The position numbers and the translations under genes are program-made. The notes beneath the pieces are model-generated. The model was not told the DNA's origin. It was given only the letters and a program-made list of their open reading frames with translations, and ran no database searches. From Medakamo hakoo (taxonomy: Eukaryota > Chlorophyta > Trebouxiophyceae > Coccomyxaceae): a stretch of DNA of 64,000 bases. Shown in pieces: positions 1 through 11,076 of the stretch. Numbering within the stretch: position 1 is the stretch's first letter; every line of letters starts with the position of its first letter. Location of the stretch: contig CP089464.1 in the NCBI GenBank assembly GCA_026636295.1, positions 558,001 through 622,000 of the forward strand. The letters are read 5' to 3'.

Positions 1-519
1 TACGTCTCGGACGTGCTGCGCGACGCGGACGCGTACGCGGCTGCGGCGGGGCGGCCGGGCGGGGATGGCGGCGGCGGCGGGGACGGCGTCGGCGGCGGCG
101 CGGGCGGCGGGCGGCGCCGTGTAGGCGGCGGAGACGCGGCCGCCACCACCACCGGTGGCGGCGTCGGCCGCGGCGACGTCTACGTCGCCCTGGCCGCCCG
201 GGAAGCGGCTGGGTACGCCGCCCCACCGCCGGCGGCCGTGGTCGCCGCGTCCGCGGCGGCCCGCAACGCGCTCCCCTTCCCGCCCATCCGGGCGGTTGGC
301 GGCCTGCACCCGCCGCCGCCGCCCGCGGCGTTGTTGGGCGCGACGTACGACATCGCGCCCGCGGTTGCGGCGGCGGGCGTGGAGCCTGCGGCCGCGCCGC
401 CGCCCGTGCTGCAGGGCGGGGGCGGGCCGCGGCGGAGGGGCGGCCGGGCGGCCGCGCCCGGCAACGCGCTGGGAGGCGGCGGGGACGACGGGGACGGGGA
501 CGGGATGGAGGCAGGGTGA
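1..519 (+). CDS. TAF9: TAF9, TFIID/SAGA histone-fold subunit (3' part)
   Basis: The gene enters from the left edge already open, so its 5' part is missing; the stop is TGA at 517-519. The first residues, YVSDVLRDADAYA, match the end of helix 2 of the TAF9 histone fold (YVTDVL-DA--Y in the family). After it, DVYVALAAR matches helix 3, and the segment with PPP, AARNALPFPPI, GLHPPP and LLGATYDI matches the conserved TAF9 tail (R-K-PLP-I, GP-I-LPP, L---NY-I). TAF9 pairs with TAF6 in the TFIID core and SAGA, in the nucleus. Between helix 2 and helix 3 lies an extra Gly/Ala-rich stretch of about 40 residues (nucleotides 50-175) that the family lacks; it is open in frame and has no convincing splice sites. 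The C-terminal tail is also Gly/Asp-rich. Recognition rests on motif order; the missing start limits certainty. Confidence 0.8.
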   Translation, partial: YVSDVLRDADAYAAAAGRPGGDGGGGGDGVGGGAGGGRRRVGGGDAAATTTGGGVGRGDVYVALAAREAAGYAAPPPAAVVAASAAARNALPFPPIRAVGGLHPPPPPAALLGATYDIAPAVAAAGVEPAAAPPPVLQGGGGPRRRGGRAAAPGNALGGGGDDGDGDGMEAG

Positions 520-941
520 GAGCGTTTGTGTTGCAGTGTGTCTGTGTGTGTGCTCGCTTTTTCTGGGTTCGCTGTCGTCGCACTGTAGAGGCGGGGCCCC
601 CCGCCCCTCGCCGCCGGCGGTGGAGAGAAGAAAACAAGGGGGCGGCACCGACCCTCTCGCCCTCAGACGGGCTCTTCCTGCACGAAGGCCCTCGGCTGCA
701 CCTTCGCCTTCCTTCTCTCCGCTCCCGCCCCCCTAAAACCGCCCTAGGCGCCCACAGACCACCACCCCCGGGTGCACAGGTGAGTGCAGCAGCGTCTGGC
801 ATGCGTGGGGCGGAGTTAGGGGAGCGTTCCGGCGGGCGGCGCTCCGCTTTGCATTGGCGGACACCTCACTTGAGGCGCGCTGTGTTTTTTTCGTTCCAAT
901 GCCCTCTCTCCCCCGTCACACCACAGCAACGCCCGCCAGCC
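520..941. other. Intergenic region, TAF9 3' side / PA200 5' side
   Basis: No coding sequence could be supported. It begins with GT-rich sequence after the TAF9 stop and ends with C/T-rich sequence before the PA200 start, consistent with a short 3' UTR followed by a promoter and 5' leader. No TATA box was seen. Confidence 0.5.
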
Positions 942-3900
942 ATGGCGTGCGCCCCCACGTCCTGGCTGCCGCCTCCAACCGCCGCTGACGCGGCCTCGGA
1001 CACGGCCCGATGGGAGGCCATGGTCGACGCGTTTGTGGAGGCGTGGACCAGCTCCGCGCACCTCCCACCAGCCGAGCGCGCGCTCGGCACGCTGCCGTGG
1101 GTCGCCCTGTTCAACAAGTGAGGAAGAGGGGTTTCGGGTGGGGTAGGGCTTGCGTGCACAGCTGTGAGAGGGGTGGGGAAAAGAGCGGCACGAGCGAAAC
1201 CCGGGCCGTGTCGGCGGGAGGCGTTTCCTTTTTTGGGCGCGGAGGAGGAGGTGGTCGGGGCCCGAAACCGGCGGGCCAGACCAAGCCTGCTCCATCCCGT
1301 CCCCGCCCCCCCCTCCGTCACACACACGCACGCCCACCTCCCCCCTGCCACCACCAAACACAAAAAAATGACAGCTGGGTGAAAGTCCTCGACCGCCAGG
1401 CCGTCTCGCCGCGCGCCGCGCGCGCGGCCGTCGAAACGATGCTGGCCATCGCGGCCGCCTGCCCGCCGCACACCTCGCTCGCCGTCCACACGCGCTGGCT
1501 GGGCCTGGCCGGCGCGCACATGGGCAAGGCCTGCCGCATTGCGCTGGGCCGGTCGGGCTTCACCGCCGACTGGAAGGGCGTGCGGGCCCTGGTGGAGGCG
1601 GCCGGCCTCACCCCGCTGCCCGCCTACGAAGGCCCCGTCGTCCGCGAACAGCTGCGGTCCGCGGCGCTGCGCCTCGCGCGGTCCGCCCGCCGTTTTTACC
1701 CGCCAGGCGCCGCCGCCGAAATCTGGGCGGCGGCGGAACCGGGCCTGCGCCCGGACCGCACGCCCGAAGCCGCGCCGTTTGAGGCGCTGGGCTGGCTGGC
1801 CCTCCTGTTCCCGGCCAAGGCCGTCGCGTCGCCCCACCCGGCCGACACGGGCCTGGCCTGGGGCGGCATGGTCGCGTCCTGGCTGTCCGCCCTGCAGTCT
1901 GTGGGCGGCAACGCGTGGTGGGACGGGCTGTGGCTGCGCCTCTTTGCGCGCGTCGCCCGCCACGACACCCGCGGCGCGTGCGACTGGGCCGCCGCGTCGC
2001 CCGTCCTGCTGTCGCGCGTCCAGGCGGCCGTCCCCGTCCCCGTCGGCACGGCGGCCGGCGACCCGCCGTTTGGCCGCCCGCCGCCCGCGCGCGTCGGGGC
2101 CCTGTTTGGCGGGGAGGGCGGGTACGCGCGCGCCCGGTGCGCGGCCAAGCTGGCGGCGGCCCTTGCCGGCGTCGGCCCCCCGCCGCCGCCGCCCGGGCCC
2201 GCCGGTGGCCTGGGCGGCGGCGGGCCGGGAGAGGAGGGCGCCACGGACGCGCTGCTGCGCGTGCTGTGCCTGCTGGAACAGTACGCCCACCCCTCCAACA
2301 CGGGGCGGTGGTCGCCCGCCCTGGGCGATTTGGTCGCAGGCCTGGCCCGCCACGTCGCCAAACGCCTGACGACCGAGGCCGTGGCGTCTGCACAGGCGCA
2401 AGCAGCCGGGAGCGCGGGGGCCCCGCCGCCCCCGCCGCCGCCGCCGGGCCCCTTCACGTCGCGCGGCCCGCTGTCGGGCCGGGACGCCGCGCGGCTGGGC
2501 GACGCCCTCGCCCGCCTGGGCGGCGTGCTCATCTTCTCCAAAAACTCGTCGGCCGCCGGCGCTGGGTGCGATGCGCTGGCCGAGGCGGCCTATCTGTCCC
2601 CCGCGTCGGCGCTGCCCCTCGTCGCCCGGCGCTTTGAAGCGGCGCTGGCGTCGCTGGCTGCCGCCCACACGCTCGGCGGCGCGACGGACGCCCTGTCCGC
2701 GTGCGTCCGCCCGCTCCTCGCCCTGGGCCTGCCACCGGACTGGGCGGCGGAGGAAGTGGACGATGACGGCGGTGGCGGCGGCCGTGGCCCTGCGCCCATG
2801 GCGGTGGAGGAGGGCGCGGGAGGAGGGGGCGCCGACCCGCCGCCGTACGCGGGCGACCCGGCCGCCGGCGCGGCCTTCCTGTCCGCCGCGTGCGGCGCCC
2901 TCCTCCCCGCCCTGGACCCGTCCGACCCGGCCAAGACCGTCGCGGCGCTGCGTCTCATGGGCGCAGCGCTGTCGTCTGGCGTCATCGCGCCGGAGGAAGG
3001 CGAGGAGGGCGGCGACGGCGGCGCCCGCCACCCCGCCACGCTCCCGCCCGGGTTCTTGGACGGGCTGTTGGACCGCATCGCCGCCCTCCTCACCGCCCTG
3101 GATTCTGGCGACGCGGGTGGTGGTGGGGGCGGCACGCCTGACGGCGGCAGCGGCGGCGGCGCGTCCGCCGGCAACGGCGGCGGCCTGGGCGGCGGCGGCG
3201 GGTCTTTCCTGCTCGGCGGCGACTCCCTGCTCCGCCCGGTCTTGGAGCTCGCCTTTGCGCGCGCGCCGCCCGCCGCCCGCGAACGCGGCGTCCGCGCCGT
3301 CGCCCGCTTTGTGTCCGCCCGGGCCATGCCGTCCGTCGCGGCGGAGGCGGCCCTGGTGTGCAATGCGGCCGCATGGGCTGACCCGGCCGCGGCCGGGCGG
3401 CACCTGTTGCCCCCCCTGCTGGCGGCGGTGGAGGGCGCGACCTCCGCCGCCGCCGCGTCTCCCACCGCCCGCCTGTCCAAGGCCACGGAATCGGGGCTGT
3501 GCTGGGCCCTGGCCCTGCTGGCGGCGACGCTGTACCGCGCCGGCCCGGCCGCCGTCGCGGTCGGCCCCCGCCTGCGGTCGGCGCTCGCGTCCGCGGCGGC
3601 CGTGCCCTCCCGCCCGGCCGTGGAGCTCGCCGCCCGCGCCGTCGGCTCCGCCCTGATCGGCCTCGCATCCTACTACCCGACGGGCCTGGCCCAGTGCGGG
3701 CCCGTCCCCCTGTCGGAGGAGGAGGAGGAGGAGGAGGGCGGCGGGGGAGGGGGAGGCGACCGCCCGCCGCCGGCCCTGGACCCCTTCCTCGACCACGTCG
3801 AAGCCCGGGGCGCGCGCCCGCCGACCTGGCACACGCCCTCGCCTGGCGAGGTGGAGCTGGCCCGCGCCCTGGTCGCCGACCACCTGACGGGCGCGGTGGC

Positions 3901-6900
3901 GGACATGCGGGCCGCGCTGGGCGGCGGGGACGGAGGCGGGCGCGGGCGGGAGGCCCTGCGGGCCGCCCTGCTGCGCGCGGAGGGCGTGTTGCAAGGCGCG
4001 CGCGCGGGCCTGGCCGACTTTGGTGGCGCGGCCCGCCCGCCCGACGGCGGCGACCCGGCTGCGGACCTGGGCATTCGCGGCTCGTCCGGCCCGGGCCTAG
4101 GCCTGGGCCCGGGCCCGCGCGAAGAGCTCGGCGCCGCGCTCGCCTCGCTCCTCCTCTCCCCGTCTGCGCCTGCGCCTGCGTCCCCGCGCCCGTCGCCGGC
4201 GGCCGTCGCCGACCCGGACACGCTCGCGATCGCGGCCCGCGTGGCCGGCGGCGCCCTGCTCCGCGGTGGGGCCGAACACGGGGAAGCGGCCGGCGCGCAC
4301 GGGGCGTGGGCCGGGGACGCGGAGGCGCTGGCCGAGCCGCGGGCCGCGCGCTGGGCGGGGTTGGTGGGGCTGGTCCCGCCGCGCCCGCACCCCGCTCAGC
4401 TCGCCGCGACCTTGACGTCCGACCCCAAGTCTCCCCACCGCCGCCGCAAACCCCGCTGGCTGGTCGTGGAGCGGGCGTACGGCGACGCCCTGTGGCGGGC
4501 GGGTCAGGCCGCCTGGCGGGGCGGGCTATGGGGCGGCGACGGCGGCGACGGCGGCGGCGGCGGGTGCACGGGCCCCACGCGCGCGCGCCCGGGCGGGCCG
4601 GCCAGCCCGGCCGACCTCCCGCCGGGCTGGCGGGCCCTGACCGCCGCCCTCCTGTCCCAGGCCGGCGGCGCGTACGCGGGCGTCCGCGGCGCGGCGGTGG
4701 GAGCGCTGGAAGGCGTGCTCAAGCGGGCGCCCGTGGCGGCGCCGGCCGCCCTGCCCGCCTGCCTCGCCGCGCTCGCCCGCACGCCGCCCCGCCCGCCGGG
4801 CGAGGTGGAAGCGCTGCTGGGCCTGGGCGCCGGCCCGCCGCCGCCCTTTGCCGACGGCGACCCGGCGGCGGGCGTGCCCGCCGACCTGATGGCGGCCCTC
4901 CTGGCCGCCATTCCCGGCGGGCCCGGCGGCGGCAGTGGCGCGACCACGCCCGGCGGCGGCGACGGCGGCGGCGAGCGCGCGCGCGGTGGGTCGTCCGCGG
5001 AAGAGGACGGCGCGGTCTTGGGCGCGGTCGGCCTGCTGCGCACGCAAGCCCTGTGGCGCCTGGCCTGCCGCCGCCCCGCTGCTGCCGCCGCGACGGCCGC
5101 CGCCCTCGCCGCCGCGTCCCGGGCTGTGACGTCGCCCCGCGCCGCCGCCGCGGCGTTTGATGCGTGGGCCACGCACGCTATGCGCTTCGTGCGCCCGCCC
5201 GGCCTTGCGGCGGCGGCGGCGGCGGGCGCGCCGCTCCCGGCCAGCGTCGCGGCCCTGGCGGTGGCGCTGGCCGCGACGGAAGATGAAGCGACCGCGGCCA
5301 GCGCCGCCCCCCAGCATTGGCGCCCTTCCCTCGTCCGCGCCGGGACGGCCCTGCTGCTGCTGCCCCCGCCGTCGGCCGCCGACGCGCAGGCCGCGGCCGC
5401 CGCCGCCGCCGCCGCCTTGGCCTCTCCCACCGCGTTCCCCTCCCGCCGCGCGGTTGCCGCTGCCGCGCTGGGCCTGCTGTGCCCGCGCGAGGCGGACCGC
5501 GGCGACCTGGGCTGGACGACGCCCGCCGGCCGGGCCGCCGCCGCGGCCGGCGTCGCCACGGCGCTGACAGCCAACCCGTCGTCATACGGCCCGGGCCTGC
5601 TGGACGGATTTGCGTCCGCCCACCCGCAAGACGGCGACAGCGGCGGCCGCGGCGGTGGCGGCCTGGGCGCGGCCGCGGCCGCGCGCGCGCTCCTCCTCGG
5701 CGCCGGCGGCGGCGGCGCCGGCGGCGGCGCGTCGCTGGACGAGCGCGCGGCCGAGCTGCTGACCCGCTCCCTGGAGCGGTCCTTCCCCTGGCTGCGGGCG
5801 GGCGAGCCCGCGCCCACTGGCGTGGCAGAAGGCTGGTTTGTCCAGCGGGCCGCGGCGGCGGCAGAGGCGCTGGGCCGGGCGGCGCCCGGGCCCGCGGCCG
5901 CTGCGTTGTCGGAGCCCGTCGCGGCCGCGCTCGCGTCCGCCAAGGCCCAGGACGCGGACCGGCCCCGCGCCGCGGCGGCGGCGGAAGCCCTGGCGGGCCT
6001 CACCGCGTCCGGCGCCCTGTTTTGCGGCGGCGGCGACGGCGGCGCGTGGGGCGCCTGGGCCGCGGCGGCGTGGAGGGCCGGGCTGGCCTGCCCGCCCCCC
6101 CTCGTCCCCGCCTGGGCCGCCGCGCTCCGTTTTGCGGTCGCGGGCCTGGCCGCGCCCGGGAGTGCCGCGCCCGACGCGCCCGCAGCCCTGGCGGCGTTGC
6201 TGGACGTCCTGGACTCTGTCGTCTCTGTGGGAGGTGGCGGGCAAGAGGCGGCGAATGGCGAGGCCGGCGGCGGCGGCGCGGCCGCGGCCGCGCGCGGCCT
6301 GACCCTGTGCGCCGCGGCCGCGGCCGAGCTGGGCGCCGTCGGCGCGTGGGCTGCGCCCGAGGCCGCGCCGGCCACGGCCAGCCCGGCGCCCTTTGCCCGC
6401 CCGCCCGTCGGCCCGGCCATTCAAGCCGTCGCGGCGGGCTGGGGCCTCAAAGCCCTGGCGGCCGCGCGCGCGGGCGCGGCCGCGCCGTCAGACGCCGTCC
6501 GTGGCGCCGCCGCCACCCTCCTCGCCCTGGTCGCCGGCCCGGCCTTGGCCGTGCCGTCGTCGTCTCCACTGGCCAGCGCGTCCAGCGCGGCCGTCGACGC
6601 GACCGTGGAGGGCGCGACCGCGGCGGCGGCCTGGTTTGCGGTGCACAACGGCACCGCGGTCGAGGCTGGTGCGGCCGCGCCGCCGGCCGCTGACGCGCCC
6701 GCGGCCGCGGCTGCCGCGGCCGCGCTGGAATCCGCGGCGTCCCTGGTCTTGGCGGCCCTGGCTGTGCGCGGCGGACCCTCCGCCCGCCCGCTGTCCCCCG
6801 CCCTGGCCCGCCTGGCGGCGCCGCTGGCGCGGTCGGTGGACCTCGGCACGGCCTGGCCCGGCGCCGACGCGGCCGCCGGCGCGGCGGGCCGGGCGGTCGC

Positions 6901-7582
6901 CGCCCTGAAGTACGTGGCCTGGCCTCCTGCCGCTGCGGCGGGGCTCCTGGCCGACTGCGCGGCTGTGGCGGGCGCGGGCGGCGACAGCAGCACGACGATG
7001 GCCGCGCGTGGCGCGGCCCTCCAGCTCGCGGGCGCGCTCTGGTTCCGGTCCGCGCTCGCCCTGCCGCCGCGTGCCGTCACCCCACTCACGGACGCCCTGG
7101 TCGCCTCTTTGTCCGACCCCAAGCGGCCCGTGGCTGACTTGGCGGCGGGCACGCTGGCGGGCCTGGTGCGCGGCCTGCCGCCCGGCGAGAGCGACGCGCT
7201 CCGCGCCCGACTGGCGGCCGCGGCGGCAGCGACGCGCCCGGCCAAGAAGCAGAAGGGCGCCGCGGGCGCGCTGCCGCCTCCTCCGTCGCCGACCACGCGC
7301 ACCGCCCGCTTGGCCGCCGTCCTAGGCCTGCGCGCCCTCGTCTCCGCCGCCCCGTACGACGTCCCGCCCTGGCTGCCCGCCGCGCTGTTGGCCCTGGCTG
7401 GCGCGGCGGGCGAGGGCGAGCCCGTCGGCGGTGCTGCCCGCGCGGCGCTGTCCGAGTTCCGGCGCACGCACGAAGCCGCGGACGCCGGGCGGGCACCGGG
7501 AGGGCGTCCGGCGGGACTGACGACCGAGGAGTGGGAGACCGTGCAGAATGTGGGCGCGGGCGGTACGAGCTATTTTGTGTGA
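942..7582 (+). CDS. PSME4: Proteasome activator PA200/BLM10 (PSME4)
   Basis: Two exons, 942-1117 and 1375-7582, give about 2,127 residues, somewhat longer than the usual 1,800. The intron has a GTGAGG donor and a TGACAG acceptor. PA200 is a nuclear HEAT-repeat solenoid that caps the 20S proteasome and opens its gate for ubiquitin-independent breakdown, including of acetylated histones. The start ATG at 942 gives an N-terminus (WLPPP near residue 8) matching plant PA200. Other plant-PA200 signatures are ARRFYPPGAAAEIW (near residue 162) and LLEQYAHPSNTGRW (near 359). The middle carries long Gly/Ala/Pro and acidic low-complexity inserts, notably 2760-3210 and 3710-3770. The chain ends SYFV, so the last three residues Y-F-V resemble the HbYX gate-opening tail with Phe in the Tyr place. 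The stop at 7580-7582 is followed by T-rich sequence. Family assignment is secure; exact start is well supported by the splice phase. Confidence 0.88.
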
Positions 7583-7808
7583 GGAGGGGGGAGCGAGAGC
7601 GGGGGGTCGCATGTTTTTTGCCATGTTTTTTTTTGCCTTGTAGAGTGTGCGCCTTACGGAGCTTTCCATCTCAAAAAAAGCGGCGTTGCGCTTTTTTACA
7701 CACACACACATGAAATGAGGACTCTGCTACTCTACGGGCTGGCGGACGTGGAGGGCGCTGGCGACAACATGAAATGGGGACACGGGAAAAGAAAAACTCG
7801 CTCGCTCA

Positions 7809-8533
7809 TCAGGCAATCAAGTGCCGCGCCCCTCGGCCGACGGTGCTCAGAGCACGCGAGACGGCAAAGGCCGTCAGGGCGCGGGCTTGGGAGGCGGCGA
7901 GAGGTTCGACGCCGCCGGTAGCGGCGACGGCGCCCAGGGAGACGGCGCAGCCGGTGGCGACTGGTTGAGAGAGAGAGAGGGGGGGTTGGTTGTGGGGGGA
8001 GCGGGGAGGGGAAAGATGAGCGGCGCACCGAGAGCGGGGGAGAGAGGGCTTGCTTTTCTTTGAGACCGTGCCGGCGAGTCTCACCTGACGCCACCACGCG
8101 CGGCCAGTCGTCATCGGCGTCCAGCTGCGGAAAATGAGAGGGGACGGGAGGGGAGAGGCGTCAGCGACGGGCGCGGGCGGGGCGACGGGCGGGGGACCAC
8201 AGGCCGAAAACTAGGGAAGAGGCGACGAGGTTTGGCCAGCAACGAGCGCGGGCGGTTTTTTTTTTCCTCGCGGCCCCGTTTTTCCGCCACCAAGCAAGGC
8301 CCGACCACCGCCTCTGTCCTCACCTTCCCACCCGCCAGCGCAACGACCAGCTGGATGGACTCCAGGATTTCGTCGGCCGCCTGGAAGGGCGAGGCGGGCG
8401 GCGGCCAGGTCAGGGCGAGCGCGACACGCGGGCGGGCGGCGCCGACGTGCATGCGTCCGGTCGACGCCGCCGCCGCGGCGCCGGCCAGGGCCAGGGCGCA
8501 AATTGCTGCCATCGAGAGCGAGGGCAGACGCAT
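7809..8533 (-). CDS. Small unknown protein with N-terminal signal/transit segment
   Basis: Three exons on the minus strand, 8324-8533, 8085-8124 and 7809-7960, join without frame loss (210+40+152 nt) into 133 residues. Donors are GTGAGG and GTGAGA; acceptors end CCGCAG and ACCAG. I do not recognise the family. The N-terminus (MRLPSLSMAAICALALA) is a hydrophobic signal-like stretch followed by an Ala-rich, acid-free segment. Two further apolar stretches follow: SIQLVVALAG near residue 60 and an Ala/Gly/Val segment near 85-105. A short acidic LDADDDW sits between them. The tail is Ala/Arg-rich. It reads like a small organelle or secreted membrane protein, but that is inference. It lies 146 bp downstream of the AsmA-like gene on the same strand. 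The gene model rests on phase agreement and splice sites only. Confidence 0.5.
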
Positions 8534-8679
8534 GGCGACCACGGGAGCACGAGGGTGGCCCGGCAAACGTGGGTTGGCAGCCGTCGACGCGCCCCGCCAG
8601 GAACGCGCGAGCGGGGGCTTTGGTGTTTTGATGGTGCAACCCCCCATCAAAAAACCGCCGTGCCTGTTTTCATTTTTTT

Positions 8680-11076
8680 TCACCTCTCCTCCACCGCGGC
8701 CGCCGCCCGGCGGGCTTTCGCCTCCCCAATCTGGTTCGGCGGCAGCCGCACCCCCGCCTCCCACGGCAGGCTGGCCGGCACGGACCCGGGACCGGTGCCG
8801 CCGCTGCCGCTGCTTTCCGCCCGCCGCTCCACTCCGCGGCCAAACGCCCGCCGCACGGCCGACAGGGCCGCGCCGACCGGCCGCGCCGCGCCACGGGCGA
8901 CGCCCTCCACGTCGTCGACCGCGCCCTCCGCCACACCCGCCGCCACCAGCCCGGCCAGGCGCGCGGACGCGCCCACAAAGTCGACGGACGGCCTGTGCAG
9001 GGGCCCACGCACGGCGATGGGCAGCAGGGCGCCCGGGCGGACGCCGCGCACGCCCAGGGCGCGGAGCGTGCTGCCCGGCACGCCCACGGTCAGGGCGAGG
9101 CGCCGCCCACCAGGGTCGACCGCGCCCCAGGTGACGAGGTGGACGCCCTTGGCCGTGGCGGACGGCGGCAGGAGGGCGGGCGCGCCCGCGTGGGGTTGCG
9201 CGGCCGCGGCCGCGCCCGCCGCGGCGACGGCCGCCGCGACAGCCGCCGCCTCGTCCGGCGTCGTCAGCAGGATGTCAAAGCGCGGGATGGTCAGGCCATT
9301 GGCGCCCGCCCGGACGGAGACGGGCGCCGTCCAGGCGAGGACGCCGTCGCGGGGCAGGCGGGCGGACGTCGTCGCGCCCAACCAGGACAGCAGGCGCCTG
9401 GAGAGGGAGCGCCCGCCGCCGGTGCCTGTGCGCCCGCCGCCCCCACTCTCGCCGCCGCCATTGCCGGCCCCGAGGCGCAGCTTCAACGACGCGACTCGGA
9501 CGTCCGCGCTCTCTGATGGGAAGGATCCGCCTTCCGGCGCGATGGCGAAGCGGATGGACGCGGCGTCCTGCACGCCGACCGCGTCCGCGAGCAGGGGCGA
9601 GAGGCGGGCGAGGCCGGAGCGGGCGAGCGCGGGCGTGCACGCGGCCGCGACGGCCAGGCCCGGGTCTCGCAGGTGCAGCGACCACGCGTTGCGCGGCCGG
9701 TGCGCGTGCTTCTTCCCCCTCTTTTTCTTCACGCCCGTCGCCCGGGCCAGCCAGCCGCGGGCCAGCCCGCCCGCCGCGGCGGCCGGGCTGGCCGCAAACA
9801 CGCCGCCGCCCGCGATCCAGCCGGACGCTTGCGCCCTCAGCCCGGGCGCGCGCAGGGTGAGCGCGACGGGCGCGCGCGCGGACCGGGGCTTGTCCTTGGC
9901 GTGTCGAGCCCAGGACGCGTCGTAGGCCGGGGCGGACGAGGACGAGGAGGCGGCCGAAGTGGAGGGCCCCCGGCGGCCGCCCACCAGCACGGCTGCGGCC
10001 GCGGCCGGGTCGCCGCCGGGGTCGTCCCACGCCCTGCCATCCCACCCGAGGCTGTCTCCGTCCTCTTCCAGGGCGGCGTGGCCGACCAGCACCGTCGCAT
10101 GGACCGGGCCCGGGAGGCCCGGCTCCGACTGCTTCCCCAGCAGGCGGCCGAGCGCGGACGGCGCGCTGGACGGGACCGCGCCTCCGGTCACGACCTCCCG
10201 CGCGTCCGCGGGCACGCGCGCCAGCCCGTCCGCGACGTACACACCCACCCTGCCAGCCCGCAGCTCGGCAGAGAAGGGTTGAGGGACGGGCGGGCCCAGG
10301 ACGCCGGAGGGGTCGGGCCCAGGGTCCCGGCGGGTGGGGCCAAACGTTTCCGCGTCTGCCAGCGCCGCGGCATCGTCGTCCTCGCCGCCCTCCTCCTCAG
10401 CCGCTGCGCGCGGTGGCTCCCCTCCCAACGCCCGTTCCAGGCGCGTGCCCCTGCCGTCGGGCGCTAAAAACAGGTCGACGTAGGGCTGGGAGAGGACGAC
10501 GTCGAAACGGCGCCGCGTGAAGGCGATGGACGCGAGAGAGGCCGTCGCGGAACCGCGGCCGAGGCCGAGGACGGGCTCGGGCGGCGGGGCGGGCCCGCCT
10601 TCCCCGTCGGCCGCTCCTTGCTTCCTCTTTTTGTCCGGCTTGGGCGTCACGGTCAGGCCTACAATCTCGGGTGGCTTCGTCCAGGCGAGCGACGCCTTGT
10701 CGCAGGTGACGGCGACGCGGCCGCCGAGGAACCGTGAGACCAGCCAGCAGAGGAAGCGCGTGCCCGGGCGGGTGGAGAGCGCCGCGGGCGTGGCGGCGAC
10801 GGCCGCCGCGGCCAGACCCACGCCGACTGCAATCAAGCGGAACAGAGACGGCTGGCCTGAGCCGCGGGAGGAGGAGGCAAAGGCCTCTCCCCCGTCGCCG
10901 CCGCCGCCGCCCGCGGCTGCTGCAGTCGGCCGGCGGGGCGGGCGGGGTGGCGCGCCGCCGCCGCTGCCGGTGGAAAGCGGAGGCATGCGGCGGGGTTGGC
11001 GGGCCGGCGGCCGGTTTGCCCTGGCGTGGCGATGCCAGGGCGGGCTGGTGGGCCCGCACAGGGCGGTCGAAACCAT
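8680..11076 (-). CDS. AsmA/TamB-like membrane-anchored protein
   Basis: A single minus-strand reading frame of about 798 residues. ATG 11076-11074 opens an Arg-rich, acid-free leader; ATG 10986-10984 (30 residues later) is an alternative start. A hydrophobic anchor (LFRLIAVGVGLAAAA and following) is followed by CDKASLAWTKPPEIVGLTV. That is the layout of bacterial AsmA-family proteins: anchor, then a beta segment of the form '--SL-W--P--V-GL-V'. Near the C-terminus, LPIAVRGPLHRPSVDF matches the AsmA C-terminal 'P--I-G-L--P-V' repeat. Such proteins bridge membranes and move lipids or help outer-membrane biogenesis; TIC236 is a plastid relative. Plastid-envelope location is inferred from the leader. 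Long Gly/Ala and acidic inserts occur. The last codons GAG AGG TGA could also be a donor, but no downstream exon was needed. It shares the region 11077-11275 with MutS2. Confidence 0.5.
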   Translation of the reverse strand: MVSTALCGPTSPPWHRHARANRPPARQPRRMPPLSTGSGGGAPPRPPRRPTAAAAGGGGGDGGEAFASSSRGSGQPSLFRLIAVGVGLAAAAVAATPAALSTRPGTRFLCWLVSRFLGGRVAVTCDKASLAWTKPPEIVGLTVTPKPDKKRKQGAADGEGGPAPPPEPVLGLGRGSATASLASIAFTRRRFDVVLSQPYVDLFLAPDGRGTRLERALGGEPPRAAAEEEGGEDDDAAALADAETFGPTRRDPGPDPSGVLGPPVPQPFSAELRAGRVGVYVADGLARVPADAREVVTGGAVPSSAPSALGRLLGKQSEPGLPGPVHATVLVGHAALEEDGDSLGWDGRAWDDPGGDPAAAAAVLVGGRRGPSTSAASSSSSAPAYDASWARHAKDKPRSARAPVALTLRAPGLRAQASGWIAGGGVFAASPAAAAGGLARGWLARATGVKKKRGKKHAHRPRNAWSLHLRDPGLAVAAACTPALARSGLARLSPLLADAVGVQDAASIRFAIAPEGGSFPSESADVRVASLKLRLGAGNGGGESGGGGRTGTGGGRSLSRRLLSWLGATTSARLPRDGVLAWTAPVSVRAGANGLTIPRFDILLTTPDEAAAVAAAVAAAGAAAAAQPHAGAPALLPPSATAKGVHLVTWGAVDPGGRRLALTVGVPGSTLRALGVRGVRPGALLPIAVRGPLHRPSVDFVGASARLAGLVAAGVAEGAVDDVEGVARGAARPVGAALSAVRRAFGRGVERRAESSGSGGTGPGSVPASLPWEAGVRLPPNQIGEAKARRAAAAVEER

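Noticed and set aside
866-3994. Long antisense open frame opposite PA200 (about 1,040 codons)
   Set aside because: GC-rich codon bias makes the opposite strand open; its sequence is Arg/Gly/Ala-rich without domains and overlaps a well-recognised gene.
4504-6420. Antisense open frame of 638 codons in PA200
   Set aside because: Same cause: no domains, low-complexity Ala/Pro/Arg.
8680-8690. A splice donor at the end of the AsmA-like gene (AG|GTGAAA)
   Set aside because: No downstream exon is needed and the next gene has its own start; the overlapping TGA is the simpler end.
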